Below, one piece after another: positions 28,494 to 37,531 of a DNA stretch of 64,000 bases. Position numbers and translations under genes: made by a program. Location: positions 186,001 through 250,000 of the forward strand of contig NZ_JABVEC010000006.1 of NCBI RefSeq assembly GCF_014323705.1. The letters run 5' to 3'. The notes beneath the pieces are model-generated. The model worked only from the letters and a program-made list of their open reading frames with translations. It did not search any database and was not told the origin of the DNA. Every line of letters begins with the position of its first letter. Positions within the stretch are counted from its first letter, which is position 1. This stretch comes from Actinomadura alba. GTDB lineage: Bacteria; Actinomycetota; Actinomycetes; Streptosporangiales; Streptosporangiaceae.

Positions 28494-29548
28494 TGGCCGG
28501 TCGCCGCAGGAACCCGTCCCGTCCGCGCCTGCCGTCGCTTCGCGACGCGAACCGGCGGGTGGTCGCCCTCGTGTCGGTCGCCGTCATCGCCGGCTCATGC
28601 GTGTTCGCCTTCGCCGCCGGACAGTTCCGGCTGTTCGAGCGCGGCTACGAGATGAGCGGGGCGTTCCGCGACACCGGCGGGCTCAGGAAGGGCGACGACG
28701 TCAGGGTCGCCGGGGTCAAGGTGGGCCGGGTGACCTCGGTCGAGGCCGATTTCGGCAGGGGACACGTGGTCATCGCCTGGAGCGTCGCGCGGGACGTACG
28801 GCTCGGCCGCGCGACCCGGGCGGACGTGCGGACCGCCACGCTGCTCGGCGGCCGCTACGTCAAGCTGTCCGGCCCGGTCGGTGCCCCCTACCTCGCGGAC
28901 CTCTCGCCGGCCCGGCGGCGGATCCCGCTGGAGCGCACCAGCGTGCCCTTCACCGTCACCGACTCGCTCGACTCCGCCACGCACATCGCCGGGGCCCTCG
29001 ACCACAAGGCCGTCGACAAGCTCCTTGCCGAAACGTCCAAGATCAAGATCCCGGCGCGCGAGAAGCTCGGGCAGATGCTCCGCAATCTCGACACGCTGGC
29101 CACGACGCTCAACGAGCGCGACCCGGAGATCCGGCGGCTGGTCGCCAACAGCAAGAAGATCACTGGAACCCTGGCGGCCAAGGACGCCGAGCTGATCCGG
29201 ATCATCAATGCGAGCAGGACGCTCCTCGACGAGCTCGTCAAGCGCCGCAACGAGCTCGCCACGACGATCGGTGAGGGCAACCGGACCGTACGGACGCTGT
29301 CGCGGGTGATCACCACGCACAGCAAGGAGATCAACTCCATCCTCGGCGACATGCACGTGCTCACCCGGCGACTGGCCCCCAACATGGACGCGCTCAACGA
29401 GGACCTGGCGCTGCTCGGCCCGACCTTCCGCCAGGTCGCGCAGTCCAGGGGTGAGGGCCGCTGGATCGAAGGGCTGCTCACCGGGCTCGGGCCGCTGCAA
29501 CCGCCCGGGCCGATCTCACAGCCGCGAGCACCCGGAGGCGGCGGATGA
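28493..29548 (+). CDS. MceC protein
   Basis: A 351-residue protein with a basic head, one transmembrane helix (about residues 24-46), an MCE domain (GAFRDTGGLRKGDDVRVAGV then KVGRVTSVEADFG) and a long coiled region. The tail is Pro/Gly-rich (PPGPISQPRAPGGGG). It lacks the C-terminal Cys pair of MceA and MceB. Its start overlaps the mceB stop by one base (TGATG). Confidence 0.9.
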   Translation: MAGRRRNPSRPRLPSLRDANRRVVALVSVAVIAGSCVFAFAAGQFRLFERGYEMSGAFRDTGGLRKGDDVRVAGVKVGRVTSVEADFGRGHVVIAWSVARDVRLGRATRADVRTATLLGGRYVKLSGPVGAPYLADLSPARRRIPLERTSVPFTVTDSLDSATHIAGALDHKAVDKLLAETSKIKIPAREKLGQMLRNLDTLATTLNERDPEIRRLVANSKKITGTLAAKDAELIRIINASRTLLDELVKRRNELATTIGEGNRTVRTLSRVITTHSKEINSILGDMHVLTRRLAPNMDALNEDLALLGPTFRQVAQSRGEGRWIEGLLTGLGPLQPPGPISQPRAPGGGG

Positions 29549-30585
29549 ACGGATCGCGTGCCTTCACGGTCGCCGCCGCCATGGTCGCGGCGGTGGTCGC
29601 GGCGGCGACCGCCCTCGGCGGATGCTCCGCGCTGGAGAGCCCGCCGCACAAGGACATGACCGCGTACTTCGCCCGGGCGACCTCGTTCTACGAGAAGTCC
29701 AAGGTCAAGATCATGGGCGTCGACGTCGGCACGGTGGAGAGGATCCGGATCGACGGCGGCCGCGTCCGGGTCGACTTCACCGTGCGCGAGGACGTGCCGG
29801 TCCCGCGCGACGTCAACGCCGCCATCGTCCCGCTCAACCTCGTCGGCGAACGGAACCTCGTGCTGTCGCCGCCGTGGCGGCCCGGGCTGCCCGAGGCCGG
29901 CGACGGCACCGTGATCCCGCAGGAGCGCACCACGCTTCCGGTCGAGACCGACGACGCGCTCAAGGCGTTCACGAACGTGGCGAACGCCCTCGACCCCACC
30001 AAGGTGCGCGGCGCGCTCGGCGGGGCGGCCGACTCCTTCCGGGGCAACGGCACGGAGTTCAACTCCGCGCTGCAGCAGTCCGCCCGGCTCACCGCCAACC
30101 TGGCCGGTCAGGACGAGCAGCTGCTGGCGGTCGCGCGCAACCTGAACCGGCTGGCCGGCGCCGTCCGCGGCCGGGAGCGGACGCTCGCGTCCATGATCAG
30201 CGGCTTCTCGACCGCCACCGGGATGCTCGCGGCCGAACGCCGGGACCTCCAGCAGCTGATCAAGGCGCTGCTGGAGCTGACCACGCAGGGCACCGGCATT
30301 CTCACGAAGTACGAGGGGCAGCTCCCGGGCGACCTCGCCGTCCTGACCCGGGTCGCCCTCACGATGCGGGGGCAGAGCGAGCGGCTCGCCATGATGTTCA
30401 AGGCACTGCCAGAGGTCAGCGAGACGTTCATCAACGGCTACGACCCCGCCAAGGGGTCGCTGGTGCTGCGCTTTCCCACCGACGCCTTCCTGCGCGCCTG
30501 GTTGCAAGGGCTCAGCGGCGGCCTGCTGGATGGTTGCCCGCTGCCCCCGCCCAACTCCAACTGCCCGTGGGAGGGAGCCCGGTGA
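29545..30585 (+). CDS. MceD protein with lipobox
   Basis: A 346-residue protein with a lipoprotein signal peptide (LGGC at about residues 24-27), an MCE domain (VKIMGVDVGTVERIRIDGGR) and a helical region. The C-terminus has a Cys pair (DGCPLPPPNSNC). Lipobox-bearing Mce proteins are usually the fifth (MceE/LprK) in mycobacteria; here both the fourth and the fifth gene have one. It is coupled to the neighbouring genes by ATGA and GTGA overlaps. Confidence 0.88.
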   Translation: MNGSRAFTVAAAMVAAVVAAATALGGCSALESPPHKDMTAYFARATSFYEKSKVKIMGVDVGTVERIRIDGGRVRVDFTVREDVPVPRDVNAAIVPLNLVGERNLVLSPPWRPGLPEAGDGTVIPQERTTLPVETDDALKAFTNVANALDPTKVRGALGGAADSFRGNGTEFNSALQQSARLTANLAGQDEQLLAVARNLNRLAGAVRGRERTLASMISGFSTATGMLAAERRDLQQLIKALLELTTQGTGILTKYEGQLPGDLAVLTRVALTMRGQSERLAMMFKALPEVSETFINGYDPAKGSLVLRFPTDAFLRAWLQGLSGGLLDGCPLPPPNSNCPWEGAR

Positions 30586-30641
30586 CCGGGGGTGCGGTGA
30601 CCGGGGGCGCGGTGACCGCGGGTGCGGTGACCGGGGGTGCG
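30582..30641 (+). repeat. 15-bp tandem repeat (4 copies) carrying four GTG codons
   Basis: Four copies of GTGACCGGGGGTGCG (two with single substitutions) open the mceE gene. Each begins with an in-frame GTG at 30582, 30597, 30612 and 30627, giving VTGGA-type repeats. Confidence 0.85.
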
Positions 30642-31805
30642 CGGCCGGCCCGGCGGTCTCGAAGCTCGCCCGGCATCGGCTCGGTGCTCGTTCCCACCGT
30701 CCTCACCTTGGTGCTCGCGCTGCTGTGCGGCTGCTCGATCCGCACGGCCGGAGCGCCGCGGGGGCGGCTCACCCTGACCGCGACCTTCGACGACGTACAG
30801 AACCTGGTGACCGGCCACAGCGTGCAACTCGCCGACGTCAAGGTGGGCACGGTCACCGGCGTACGGCTGGAGGGCCACCGGGCGAAGGTCACGATGTCGG
30901 TCAAGGACGGCGTCCGGATCCCCCAGGGCACCTCGGCCGAGATCGCGGTGACGTCACTGCTCGGTGAGAACTTCGTGCGGCTCACGCTGCCCCCGGGCGG
31001 TGACCTCTCCAAGGGGCCGTTCCTGGCCGACGGCGCCAAGATCACGAAAACCCGGGTGCAGCCCTCGTTCGAGCAGGTCGTCGGCCAGGCCGGGCCGATC
31101 ATCAGCGCCCTCGCCAACAACGACCTCGCCACCGTCGTGGACGCGGGCGCCACCGCCTTCGGGGGCAAGGGGGACCGGCTCAACGCCATGGTCGGCACCT
31201 CCAGCCGGCTGCTCGCCCTGTTCGCCGGACAGCGGCAGGAGCTCGGCGTGGCGGTCGACCGATTCGCCCGGCTCGGCCGCGAGCTCGCCAAGGGCGAGGA
31301 CGAGTTCGCGCAGGCGCCCGAGCAGCTCGAGAAGACCACCTGGGCGCTGAAGCAGAACAAGGACAAGGCCCTGCGCACGATCCGGGAGCTCACCAGGCTG
31401 GCCCGGCTGATGAATGACAAGGTTCTGGAAGGCCGGGTGGTGCGGCTCCGCACCATGCTGCGCCGGCTCGACCCGGTGCTCAAGACGCTCGGCGACAACC
31501 GGGCCCGGCTCACCGCCCTGCTCGAGCAGGTGGTGAACTTCGAGGCCAAGGTTCCCCGAGCCGTGTACGACGGGCAGCTGCTGCTCTACCCGCTGCTCCG
31601 GCTGGTCCTCCCGAACGGGAGCACCATCCCGGGCGGCGGATCGCCCGGAACCGGTGCGACCGGCGGCACCGGCCGCACCGGGGACGAGCTGCGGCTGCCG
31701 CTGCCCGCGCCGGGAACGGATCAGCGGCCCCCGCGTGAGCGCGTTCCCGAGGGCATCCGGGACGTACTGCCCGACCTCGACGACCTGCTCGGGGGCGGCC
31801 GATGA
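30582..31805 (+). CDS. MceE-type lipoprotein
   Basis: A 407-residue protein with a lipobox (LLCGC, about residues 47-51), an MCE domain (TFDDVQNLVTGHSVQLADVK then VGTVTGVRLEGHRAKVTMS) and helical regions. The Gly/Thr-rich segment GSPGTGATGGTGRTG precedes the C-terminus. The first GTG (30582) overlaps the mceD stop; three further in-frame GTGs follow at 15-bp spacing and could also start translation. Its stop overlaps mceF. Confidence 0.88.
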   Translation: MTGGAVTGGAVTAGAVTGGARPARRSRSSPGIGSVLVPTVLTLVLALLCGCSIRTAGAPRGRLTLTATFDDVQNLVTGHSVQLADVKVGTVTGVRLEGHRAKVTMSVKDGVRIPQGTSAEIAVTSLLGENFVRLTLPPGGDLSKGPFLADGAKITKTRVQPSFEQVVGQAGPIISALANNDLATVVDAGATAFGGKGDRLNAMVGTSSRLLALFAGQRQELGVAVDRFARLGRELAKGEDEFAQAPEQLEKTTWALKQNKDKALRTIRELTRLARLMNDKVLEGRVVRLRTMLRRLDPVLKTLGDNRARLTALLEQVVNFEAKVPRAVYDGQLLLYPLLRLVLPNGSTIPGGGSPGTGATGGTGRTGDELRLPLPAPGTDQRPPRERVPEGIRDVLPDLDDLLGGGR

Positions 31806-33091
31806 ACCGGCGCATCCTCGTCAACCTCGCCGCCTTCGCCGCGCTGGCCGGTGTCCTGGTCGTCTGGGCGATCCAGAACGTCGTGCGGTTCGACTTCATC
31901 GAGCGCCCCTACCGGCTCACCGCGGAGTTCTCCTCCTCACCCGGCCTGCATCCGGGTTTCGAGGTCGCCTACCTGGGCGTGCGCGTGGGCAAGGTCAGCT
32001 CGGTGGAGCTCGAGGGGAACAAGGTCGTGGCCCGGCTGGACATCGACCGGGGGGTCACGATCCCGCGGAGCGTGACGGCGGCGGCCGCCCGGAAGTCGGC
32101 GGTGGGCGAGCCCTACATCGAGCTCACCCCGGCCGCCGGTCAGGGCCGGGCGCCCGCCCTGAGCCCCGGTTCCGTCATCCCGGTGTCGCGCACCTCCGTC
32201 CCGCAGTCGTACGGCGAGCTGTTCGGGGCGGTGAACAGGGCGCTGAGCGCCGTCGATCCCGAGGACGCGGGCACGCTGGTGCACGAGCTGTCCGTCGGCT
32301 GGGACGGGCGGTCGGAGTCACTGCGCGAGCTCATCGACGGCGGCGACCAGCTCACCGGTACGTTCGCGGCCAACCCGGAGCTGATCGACGGGTTGACCAG
32401 GGACCTCACCACGATCACGAACGTCGTCGCGCGGCACCGGGGCGAGCTCGGCGAGGGCATCGACGACCTGGCCGCGCTGACCGCCGCGCTGCGGGAGGTG
32501 CGCACCGAGCTCACCGCCCTCCGGGACCGGGGACCCGGTTTCGTCGACCGGGCCGACCGGCTCCTCGGCAGGGCCGAGGCGGACTACTACTGCGCCGTCG
32601 ACGCGCTCGGCACCACGCTGCCCAGGCTGCTCACGCCGGAGGCACTGGGGGACCTGCGGCACACCCTCGCCCTCGCCCCGGATCTGGTGGAGGCGCTCAA
32701 CGGCGTGCTCGGCACCGACCAGGGCCAGGCCGTGCTCAACGTCGTCTTCATCATCACGACCAGGCAGAAGGCGGCGCTGGAGTACAAGAGCCCGCTGCCG
32801 CAGCCCAAGGTCGCGAAGATCCCATCCTGCCCGGACGGCCGGAACCCGGGTCTGGTGAAGCAGCGGGCTCCCGCGACAGGGGACCCGTCCGCGTATTCGC
32901 AGGCCGCCGCCGTCCGGAAGGTCACCCAGCCCGGAGACGCCGTGAACACAGGGAAGAACGCCGCTTCGGAGACTCCCGCCGGGCCGCCGGCTTGGCTAGT
33001 GTACGTCCCCCCGCTGCTCGCCCTGCTGGTGCTGATCAAGGTCATGGCGGGCGCGCTCCCGCTGCTGCCGAGACGACGCCGCAGACAGTGA
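31802..33091 (+). CDS. MceF protein
   Basis: A 429-residue protein with an N-terminal transmembrane helix (about residues 9-27), an MCE domain (PGLHPGFEVAYLGVRVGKVS) and a helical region. A second hydrophobic helix lies near the C-terminus (VPPLLALLVLIKVMAGALPL), with a basic tail. The C-terminal helix is unusual and may anchor the outer end of the complex. It ends the block of six MCE proteins and is coupled to mceE by a 4-bp overlap. Confidence 0.88.
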   Translation: MNRRILVNLAAFAALAGVLVVWAIQNVVRFDFIERPYRLTAEFSSSPGLHPGFEVAYLGVRVGKVSSVELEGNKVVARLDIDRGVTIPRSVTAAAARKSAVGEPYIELTPAAGQGRAPALSPGSVIPVSRTSVPQSYGELFGAVNRALSAVDPEDAGTLVHELSVGWDGRSESLRELIDGGDQLTGTFAANPELIDGLTRDLTTITNVVARHRGELGEGIDDLAALTAALREVRTELTALRDRGPGFVDRADRLLGRAEADYYCAVDALGTTLPRLLTPEALGDLRHTLALAPDLVEALNGVLGTDQGQAVLNVVFIITTRQKAALEYKSPLPQPKVAKIPSCPDGRNPGLVKQRAPATGDPSAYSQAAAVRKVTQPGDAVNTGKNAASETPAGPPAWLVYVPPLLALLVLIKVMAGALPLLPRRRRRQ

Positions 33092-33114
33092 CGACCCACC
33101 CCAAGGAGATCCAC

Positions 33115-34128
33115 GTGACCTCGAAGACCACCAAGGGGCAAGCCGCCGCCGAGGACATCGAGGAGCCCGGTGACGTCGCGACCGAGGGGTCGGGAGACGA
33201 GGCGGCGAAGGGCGCCCCGGCGTCCTCTCCCACGCCGAAGAAGCGAGTCCGCCGGGTACGGGTCATCGAGGTCATCGACGACGAGGACGTCGACGAGGAT
33301 CTCGGGGACGTGCTGAACGCACTGGACGACGCCGACAGAGCCAACAGGACCGACAGGGCTGACCGGGCGGACGATGATGACGAGGCCGACGAGGCCGAAC
33401 CGCCGGCCGGGAGGTCCCTTTCGCGGTCCGACGCTGCGGATGATGACGAAGCCCCCGGCGAACGCGCCGAACGGCGGGCACAGCGGACACACCGCGACCG
33501 CGACGCGGACCGGCTCGCCGGTCCGCGCGCCGTGCTCGCCTCGCCGCGGCTCACCACCGGGCTCGTCGTGGTGCTGGTCGCGGCGCTGGCGGCGCTGGCC
33601 GTCTGGCAGTGGCGCGCGGCGGCGACCCGCGCCGAGGCGGAGGCCGAGCGCCGCGACGTGGCCAAGGTCGCCGGGGAGTACGGCAACGTCGTGTTCTCCT
33701 ACACGCCCGGCACCGCGCAAGCCTCGATCGACCGCAACCTGAAGCTCATCGGCGGCGACCTCCTCGCCAACTACCGGCAGACGACCGCGGCCAACCTCCC
33801 GGCGTTCTTCACCAAGAACCCGGAGGTCTCCATGACCTCGAAGATCAAGGGAGTCTTCGTCGGCGACGTCAACGGCAAGCTCGCCACGGCGGTCATCCTG
33901 CTCGACGTACGGCTGCAGACCCCCCAGGGCGCCAACGACGCGCCCAACACCCTGCTCCGGCTGTCGCTGTCCAAGGAGGACGACGGCTGGAAGGTCACGG
34001 AGCAGAAGGCCTCCGGTGACGCCGAGGGAGCCGCTTCAGGCGGTGCCGGCCAGTTGCCGGGCCTGACCGGCAATGGTGCGTCTCCATCGCCCGGCACCGG
34101 AGAAGACTCCAGGGAGAAGAAGGACTGA
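33115..34128 (+). CDS. Mce-associated membrane protein (Mam-type)
   Basis: A 337-residue protein with a long acidic cytosolic region (Asp/Glu-rich to about residue 135), one transmembrane helix (about residues 150-170, TGLVVVLVAALAALAVWQW) and an exported domain. The exported part has VFSYTPGTAQASIDRNLKLI and ANLPAFFTKNPEV, typical of Mce-associated proteins, which are thought to support Mce complexes. AAGGAG precedes the GTG at 33115, and 23 bp separate it from mceF. The acidic head is longer than in mycobacterial Mam proteins. Confidence 0.85.
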   Translation: MTSKTTKGQAAAEDIEEPGDVATEGSGDEAAKGAPASSPTPKKRVRRVRVIEVIDDEDVDEDLGDVLNALDDADRANRTDRADRADDDDEADEAEPPAGRSLSRSDAADDDEAPGERAERRAQRTHRDRDADRLAGPRAVLASPRLTTGLVVVLVAALAALAVWQWRAAATRAEAEAERRDVAKVAGEYGNVVFSYTPGTAQASIDRNLKLIGGDLLANYRQTTAANLPAFFTKNPEVSMTSKIKGVFVGDVNGKLATAVILLDVRLQTPQGANDAPNTLLRLSLSKEDDGWKVTEQKASGDAEGAASGGAGQLPGLTGNGASPSPGTGEDSREKKD

Positions 34129-34145
34129 AGCAGCCCCCGGTCGTC

Positions 34146-35033
34146 TCAGAGGTAACGGGCGGCGGGTGACTCGGTCGGGGCGTCGGCTCCGGTGGTGCCG
34201 CCCGGGCCCTTGGGGACACCGTCGTCGACGTCGGCGGGGGCGTTGATGGTGACGCGGTGCATCTTGCGGCGCTGGGTGTAGTCGGCGACCGCGTAGTGCT
34301 GCGTGGGCCGGTTGTCCCAGAAGGCGAGCGTTCCCACGCGCCAGTTCAGCCGGACCTGGAACTCCGGCGAGCGTACGGCGTCGTACAGCAGCGGCAGGAT
34401 CGCCTCGTTCTCGCGGTAGGACAGGCCGACGAGGCGGGTGACCGAGCTGCGGTTGACGTACAGCGCCTTGCGTCCGGTCTCGGGGTGGACGCGCACCACC
34501 GGGTGAACGGCGGGCGGGTTCTTCTCCTGCATCGCCCGCAGGTCCATCCGGTGGCCCTTCACGATCGCCTTCGACACCGACATGGTCAGGTCGTGCTCGG
34601 CGTACAGCTCATCGCAGAGGCGCTGGATCGAGGGGTGCAGCGACTCGTACGCGAGGTACATGTTGGCCCAGTTCGTGTCCCCGCCCACGTCGGGCAGGAT
34701 CACCGCGCGTAGCAGTGACCCCATCGGGGGCGTCCGCATGAAGGTGTTGTCGCTGTGCCACTGGTCGCCGCCCTCGCCCTTGGGCTCGGTCTGGTCGAGG
34801 ACGTGCACGGCGCTGCCCGAGGTGTCCATGGGCGGAAGGTTCGCGGTCCCGAACAGCTTGGCGAACCGGACGTGCTCCTCATCGCTGATGTGCTGGTCGC
34901 GGAAGAAGAGGACGAGATGGTCCAGCAGACCCTGCCGTACTGTCGCGACCTGCTCTTCGTCCAGGGGTTTGGCGAGGTCGACCCCGGTCACCTCGGCCCC
35001 GATGCGGCGGGTCACGGGCTTGAATTCGATCAA
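34146..35033 (-). CDS. TauD/TfdA-family Fe(II)/2-oxoglutarate dioxygenase
   Basis: This 295-residue enzyme shows the iron-binding HxD (WHSDNTF) and the distal histidine and 2-oxoglutarate-binding region (NRPTQHYAVADY and RRKMHRVTI). MIEFKPVTRRIGAEVTGVDL is the usual N-terminus. Members release sulfite from taurine or hydroxylate other substrates; which one cannot be told here. Translation begins at a TTG (35033), supported by a GGAGG 7 bases upstream. It converges on the mce operon. Confidence 0.9.
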   Translation of the reverse strand: MIEFKPVTRRIGAEVTGVDLAKPLDEEQVATVRQGLLDHLVLFFRDQHISDEEHVRFAKLFGTANLPPMDTSGSAVHVLDQTEPKGEGGDQWHSDNTFMRTPPMGSLLRAVILPDVGGDTNWANMYLAYESLHPSIQRLCDELYAEHDLTMSVSKAIVKGHRMDLRAMQEKNPPAVHPVVRVHPETGRKALYVNRSSVTRLVGLSYRENEAILPLLYDAVRSPEFQVRLNWRVGTLAFWDNRPTQHYAVADYTQRRKMHRVTINAPADVDDGVPKGPGGTTGADAPTESPAARYL

Positions 35034-35171
35034 GGGAGCCTCCGTCCACCAAAAACAAGCAATCGCTAGGTTGACAGTAGCCGATCGGGGTGGCGGTCTG
35101 TCCAGCCTCGGGCCGCGCCGGTGTCAGGGCCGGGACAGGGCGAAGCGACCCTGGTGCGGTGTCGGGCTCGG

Positions 35172-35777
35172 TCAGTGCGAGTAGAACTCGACGACCAGCT
35201 GCTCTTCGCAGATGACCGGAACCTCCGAGCGCTCCGGAATCCTGATCAGCCGGGCGGCGAGGGTGTCGGGCCTCACCTCCAGGTAGGGCGGGTGCAGTTC
35301 CGCGTACGCACCCGTGGCGGCCACCTGGAACGGTGTCATCGCCCGGCTCTTCTCGGCGATCGTGATGATGTCGCCGGGGCGCAGCCGACACGAGGGCTTG
35401 TCGACCCGGCGACCGTTCACGAGCACGTGACGGTGCACGACGAACTGCCGGGCCTGGTAGATCGTGCGAGCGAAGCCGGCCCGCAGGACGAGCGAGTCGA
35501 GGCGGGTCTCCAGATCCGCGATGAGCTCCTCGCCGGTCTTGCCGGACTTCTTGGCGGCCCGGGCGAAGGCATTGCGCATCTGTGCCTCGCGGATGTCGTA
35601 CTGCGCGCGCAGTCGCTGCTTCTCGCGCAGCCGGACCTTGTAGTCCGACTCCTGCTTGCGCGCCCGGCCGTGCACGCCCGGAGGGTAGGGCCGGCGCTCG
35701 AAGTACGGCACGCTCTTGGGGGTCAGGGGAAGGCCGAGCGCCCGGGACAGTCGCACTTTGGGACGGGATCTGTTCAT
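35172..35777 (-). CDS. rpsD: 30S ribosomal protein S4, zinc-free form
   Basis: A 201-residue S4 protein with the N-terminal block [20 protein letters not shown] and the S4 RNA-binding domain ([20 protein letters not shown]). It lacks the N-terminal cysteines of zinc-binding S4. It is not beside rpsM, rpsK and rpoA, where actinobacterial rpsD normally lies, so it is probably a second copy. An iron-box-like palindrome lies directly upstream, so iron-dependent control is likely. Whether another rpsD exists cannot be seen here. Confidence 0.93.
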   Translation of the reverse strand: MNRSRPKVRLSRALGLPLTPKSVPYFERRPYPPGVHGRARKQESDYKVRLREKQRLRAQYDIREAQMRNAFARAAKKSGKTGEELIADLETRLDSLVLRAGFARTIYQARQFVVHRHVLVNGRRVDKPSCRLRPGDIITIAEKSRAMTPFQVAATGAYAELHPPYLEVRPDTLAARLIRIPERSEVPVICEEQLVVEFYSH

Positions 35778-35804
35778 GGTGTTCCCCTAGTCGTAGCCTC
35801 TGAT

Positions 35805-35823
35805 TTAGGTAAGCCTAACCAAA
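35805..35823. promoter_or_regulatory. Iron-box-like (DtxR/IdeR/DmdR) site upstream of rpsD
   Basis: TTAGGTAAGCCTAACCAAA matches the 19-bp actinobacterial iron-box consensus (TTAGGTTAGSCTAACCTAA) at 17 of 19 positions. It lies 27 bp upstream of the rpsD start, in the 80-bp gap after the preceding gene. DtxR-type repressors loaded with Fe(II) bind such sites. Confidence 0.65.
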
Positions 35824-35857
35824 GGAGAAATCTGGGTCGACCGACGACGCCGGGTGG

Positions 35858-37015
35858 TCAATGCTCCCCATACCCACTGAATCGCCCATCGTGGCGGCTC
35901 TGGCCGGTGAGTTCGACCTGCCCGCGACCGGAGCCTGCGCGGACGGAGGAGAGCGCCGGATAGTCCACGTATCCGGTGCCGTCTCCGCCGTAGAAGAGGT
36001 CGGGGATCGGTTCGTTGAGCGGCGCTCCGGCGGCGAACCGGGCGGGCAGGTCCGGGTTGGCGATGAAGAGCCGGCCGTACGACACCATGTCGGCCAGCCC
36101 CGCCTCGACCAGGTGCTCGCCGGCCTGCCGGGTCATCGGCCGCGGCCCGTTGAAGTTGGCGATCAGCATTCCGGGCCAGCGCGGCCGCAGGTCGGCGAGA
36201 GCGCAGTAGCGACCACGCTCGATGATGTGCAGGTAGGCCGGTCCGAGCGGCCGGAGGGCGTCGAGCAGCGCGCGGTAGTCGCCCTGCGGGTCCCGCTCGG
36301 CGATGTCGTTCTCCGGGTTGTCCGGTGAGATCCGCAGGCCCACCCGGTCGGCGCCGACCGCGTCGATGACCGCCTCGACCACCTCGATCGCGAAGCGCAG
36401 CCGGCCGGTGCGCGAGCCGCCGTGACGGTCCGCGCGGCGGTTGGTGTTGTCCGCGATGAACTGCTGGATCAGGTACCCGTTGGCACCGTGCACCTCGACC
36501 CCGTCGAAGCCGGCCCGGATCGCGTTGCGCGCCTCGGCGGCGAAGGCCTCGATCGTCTCCACGATCTCCGCTCCCGTCATCGCTCTGGGGGTGACATAGT
36601 CGCGCCGGCCCTCGGCGGTGTGGACGGTTCCGGGCGGCCGCACCGCCGAGGGGGCCACCGGCGGCCGTCCGCCCGGCTGCGCGAGCGGGTGGCTGAGCCG
36701 GCCGACGTGCCACAGCTGCGCGAAGATCCGTCCACCGGCGGCGTGCACGGCCGACGTGACCGCGCGCCAGCCCGCCACCTGCTCGTCGGTGGCCAGGCCG
36801 GGAATGCCGGGGCCGCCCTTGCCGGTCGGCGACGGCCAGATCCCCTCGCTGACGATCAGCCCGGCGGTGGCGCGTTGCGAGTAGTACGTCGCGGCGAGCG
36901 GGTGCGGGACGCCGGTCCGGTCGTCGGCCCTGCCCCGCGTCACGGGAGCCATCGCGATCCGGTTGGGCGCTCTCAGCGGGCCTTCGGTGTACGGGCGCAG
37001 AAGTGGACTGGACAC
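35858..37015 (-). CDS. Old-yellow-enzyme-family FMN oxidoreductase (alkene reductase)
   Basis: A 385-residue OYE-type TIM barrel. RPYTEGPLRAPNRIAMAPVT is the usual N-terminus, FDGVEVHGANGYLIQQFIAD the substrate/FMN region, and DMVSYGRLFIANPDLPARF the FMN-phosphate region. It reduces activated alkenes with NAD(P)H. The GTG at 37015 follows an AGGGAGA ribosome-binding site. It diverges from a MarR gene, across palindromes at 37045-37074. Confidence 0.9.
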   Translation of the reverse strand: MSSPLLRPYTEGPLRAPNRIAMAPVTRGRADDRTGVPHPLAATYYSQRATAGLIVSEGIWPSPTGKGGPGIPGLATDEQVAGWRAVTSAVHAAGGRIFAQLWHVGRLSHPLAQPGGRPPVAPSAVRPPGTVHTAEGRRDYVTPRAMTGAEIVETIEAFAAEARNAIRAGFDGVEVHGANGYLIQQFIADNTNRRADRHGGSRTGRLRFAIEVVEAVIDAVGADRVGLRISPDNPENDIAERDPQGDYRALLDALRPLGPAYLHIIERGRYCALADLRPRWPGMLIANFNGPRPMTRQAGEHLVEAGLADMVSYGRLFIANPDLPARFAAGAPLNEPIPDLFYGGDGTGYVDYPALSSVRAGSGRGQVELTGQSRHDGRFSGYGEH

Positions 37016-37044
37016 GCGCGTCTCCCTGTTCGAGTGATTGCTTG

Positions 37045-37074
37045 TGCATGCATATGTTGGCTCTGCATATATGC
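37045..37074. promoter_or_regulatory. Paired palindromes between the OYE and MarR genes
   Basis: TGCATGCATATG (37045-37056) and TGCATATATGC (37064-37074) are two related AT-rich palindromic sites on the same face of the 80-bp divergent region. They are likely MarR binding sites overlapping both promoters. Confidence 0.5.
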
Positions 37075-37095
37075 TGGTGTCAAGGAGGAACCGCG

Positions 37096-37509
37096 ATGGC
37101 GATGGAAACACAGGCGTGGGGCCGGTTCGTGGCACTCCACGCCCGGGTGGAGAACGACCTGGCCAGGGCGTTGCAGCGACGGCACGGCATCGGGCTGTCC
37201 GAGTTCCGTGCGCTGAGCCGGCTGGCCGAGGCCGAGGACGGTGAGCTGCGGATGCAGGAGCTGGCCGAGCTCATCGGGCTCAACCAGAGTTCGGTGTCCC
37301 GGCTGGTGGTCCGGCTCGAGTCGGCGGGGCTGACCCGGCGGGACATGTGCCCGGACGACCGGCGCGGTGTCTACACGGTCATCACCGACGAGGGCCGCGC
37401 CCGGCGGGCCGACGCGGATCCGACGTACGAGCGGACGCTGAGGGAGTCGCTCGACCAGGCGGCGACGGACCACCGTCTCGGTGACCTCGTCGCCGCCCTG
37501 CGGAGCTGA
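37096..37509 (+). CDS. MarR-family transcriptional regulator
   Basis: A 137-residue MarR protein with a winged HTH (MQELAELIGLNQSSVSRLVV, then RLESAGLTRRDMCPDDRRGV). There is a single cysteine in the wing (DMCPDD), which could sense oxidants or electrophiles as in OhrR-type proteins. AAGGAGG precedes the ATG at 37096. Its divergent partner is an alkene reductase, a typical target of such sensors. Confidence 0.88.
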   Translation: MAMETQAWGRFVALHARVENDLARALQRRHGIGLSEFRALSRLAEAEDGELRMQELAELIGLNQSSVSRLVVRLESAGLTRRDMCPDDRRGVYTVITDEGRARRADADPTYERTLRESLDQAATDHRLGDLVAALRS

Positions 37510-37531
37510 CGGGCGGGTAGCCGCCGCGCCG

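Noticed and set aside
29451-30581. Upstream extension of the mceE frame
   Set aside because: It overlaps mceD completely in another frame; the GTG at 30582 coupled to the mceD stop is the natural start.
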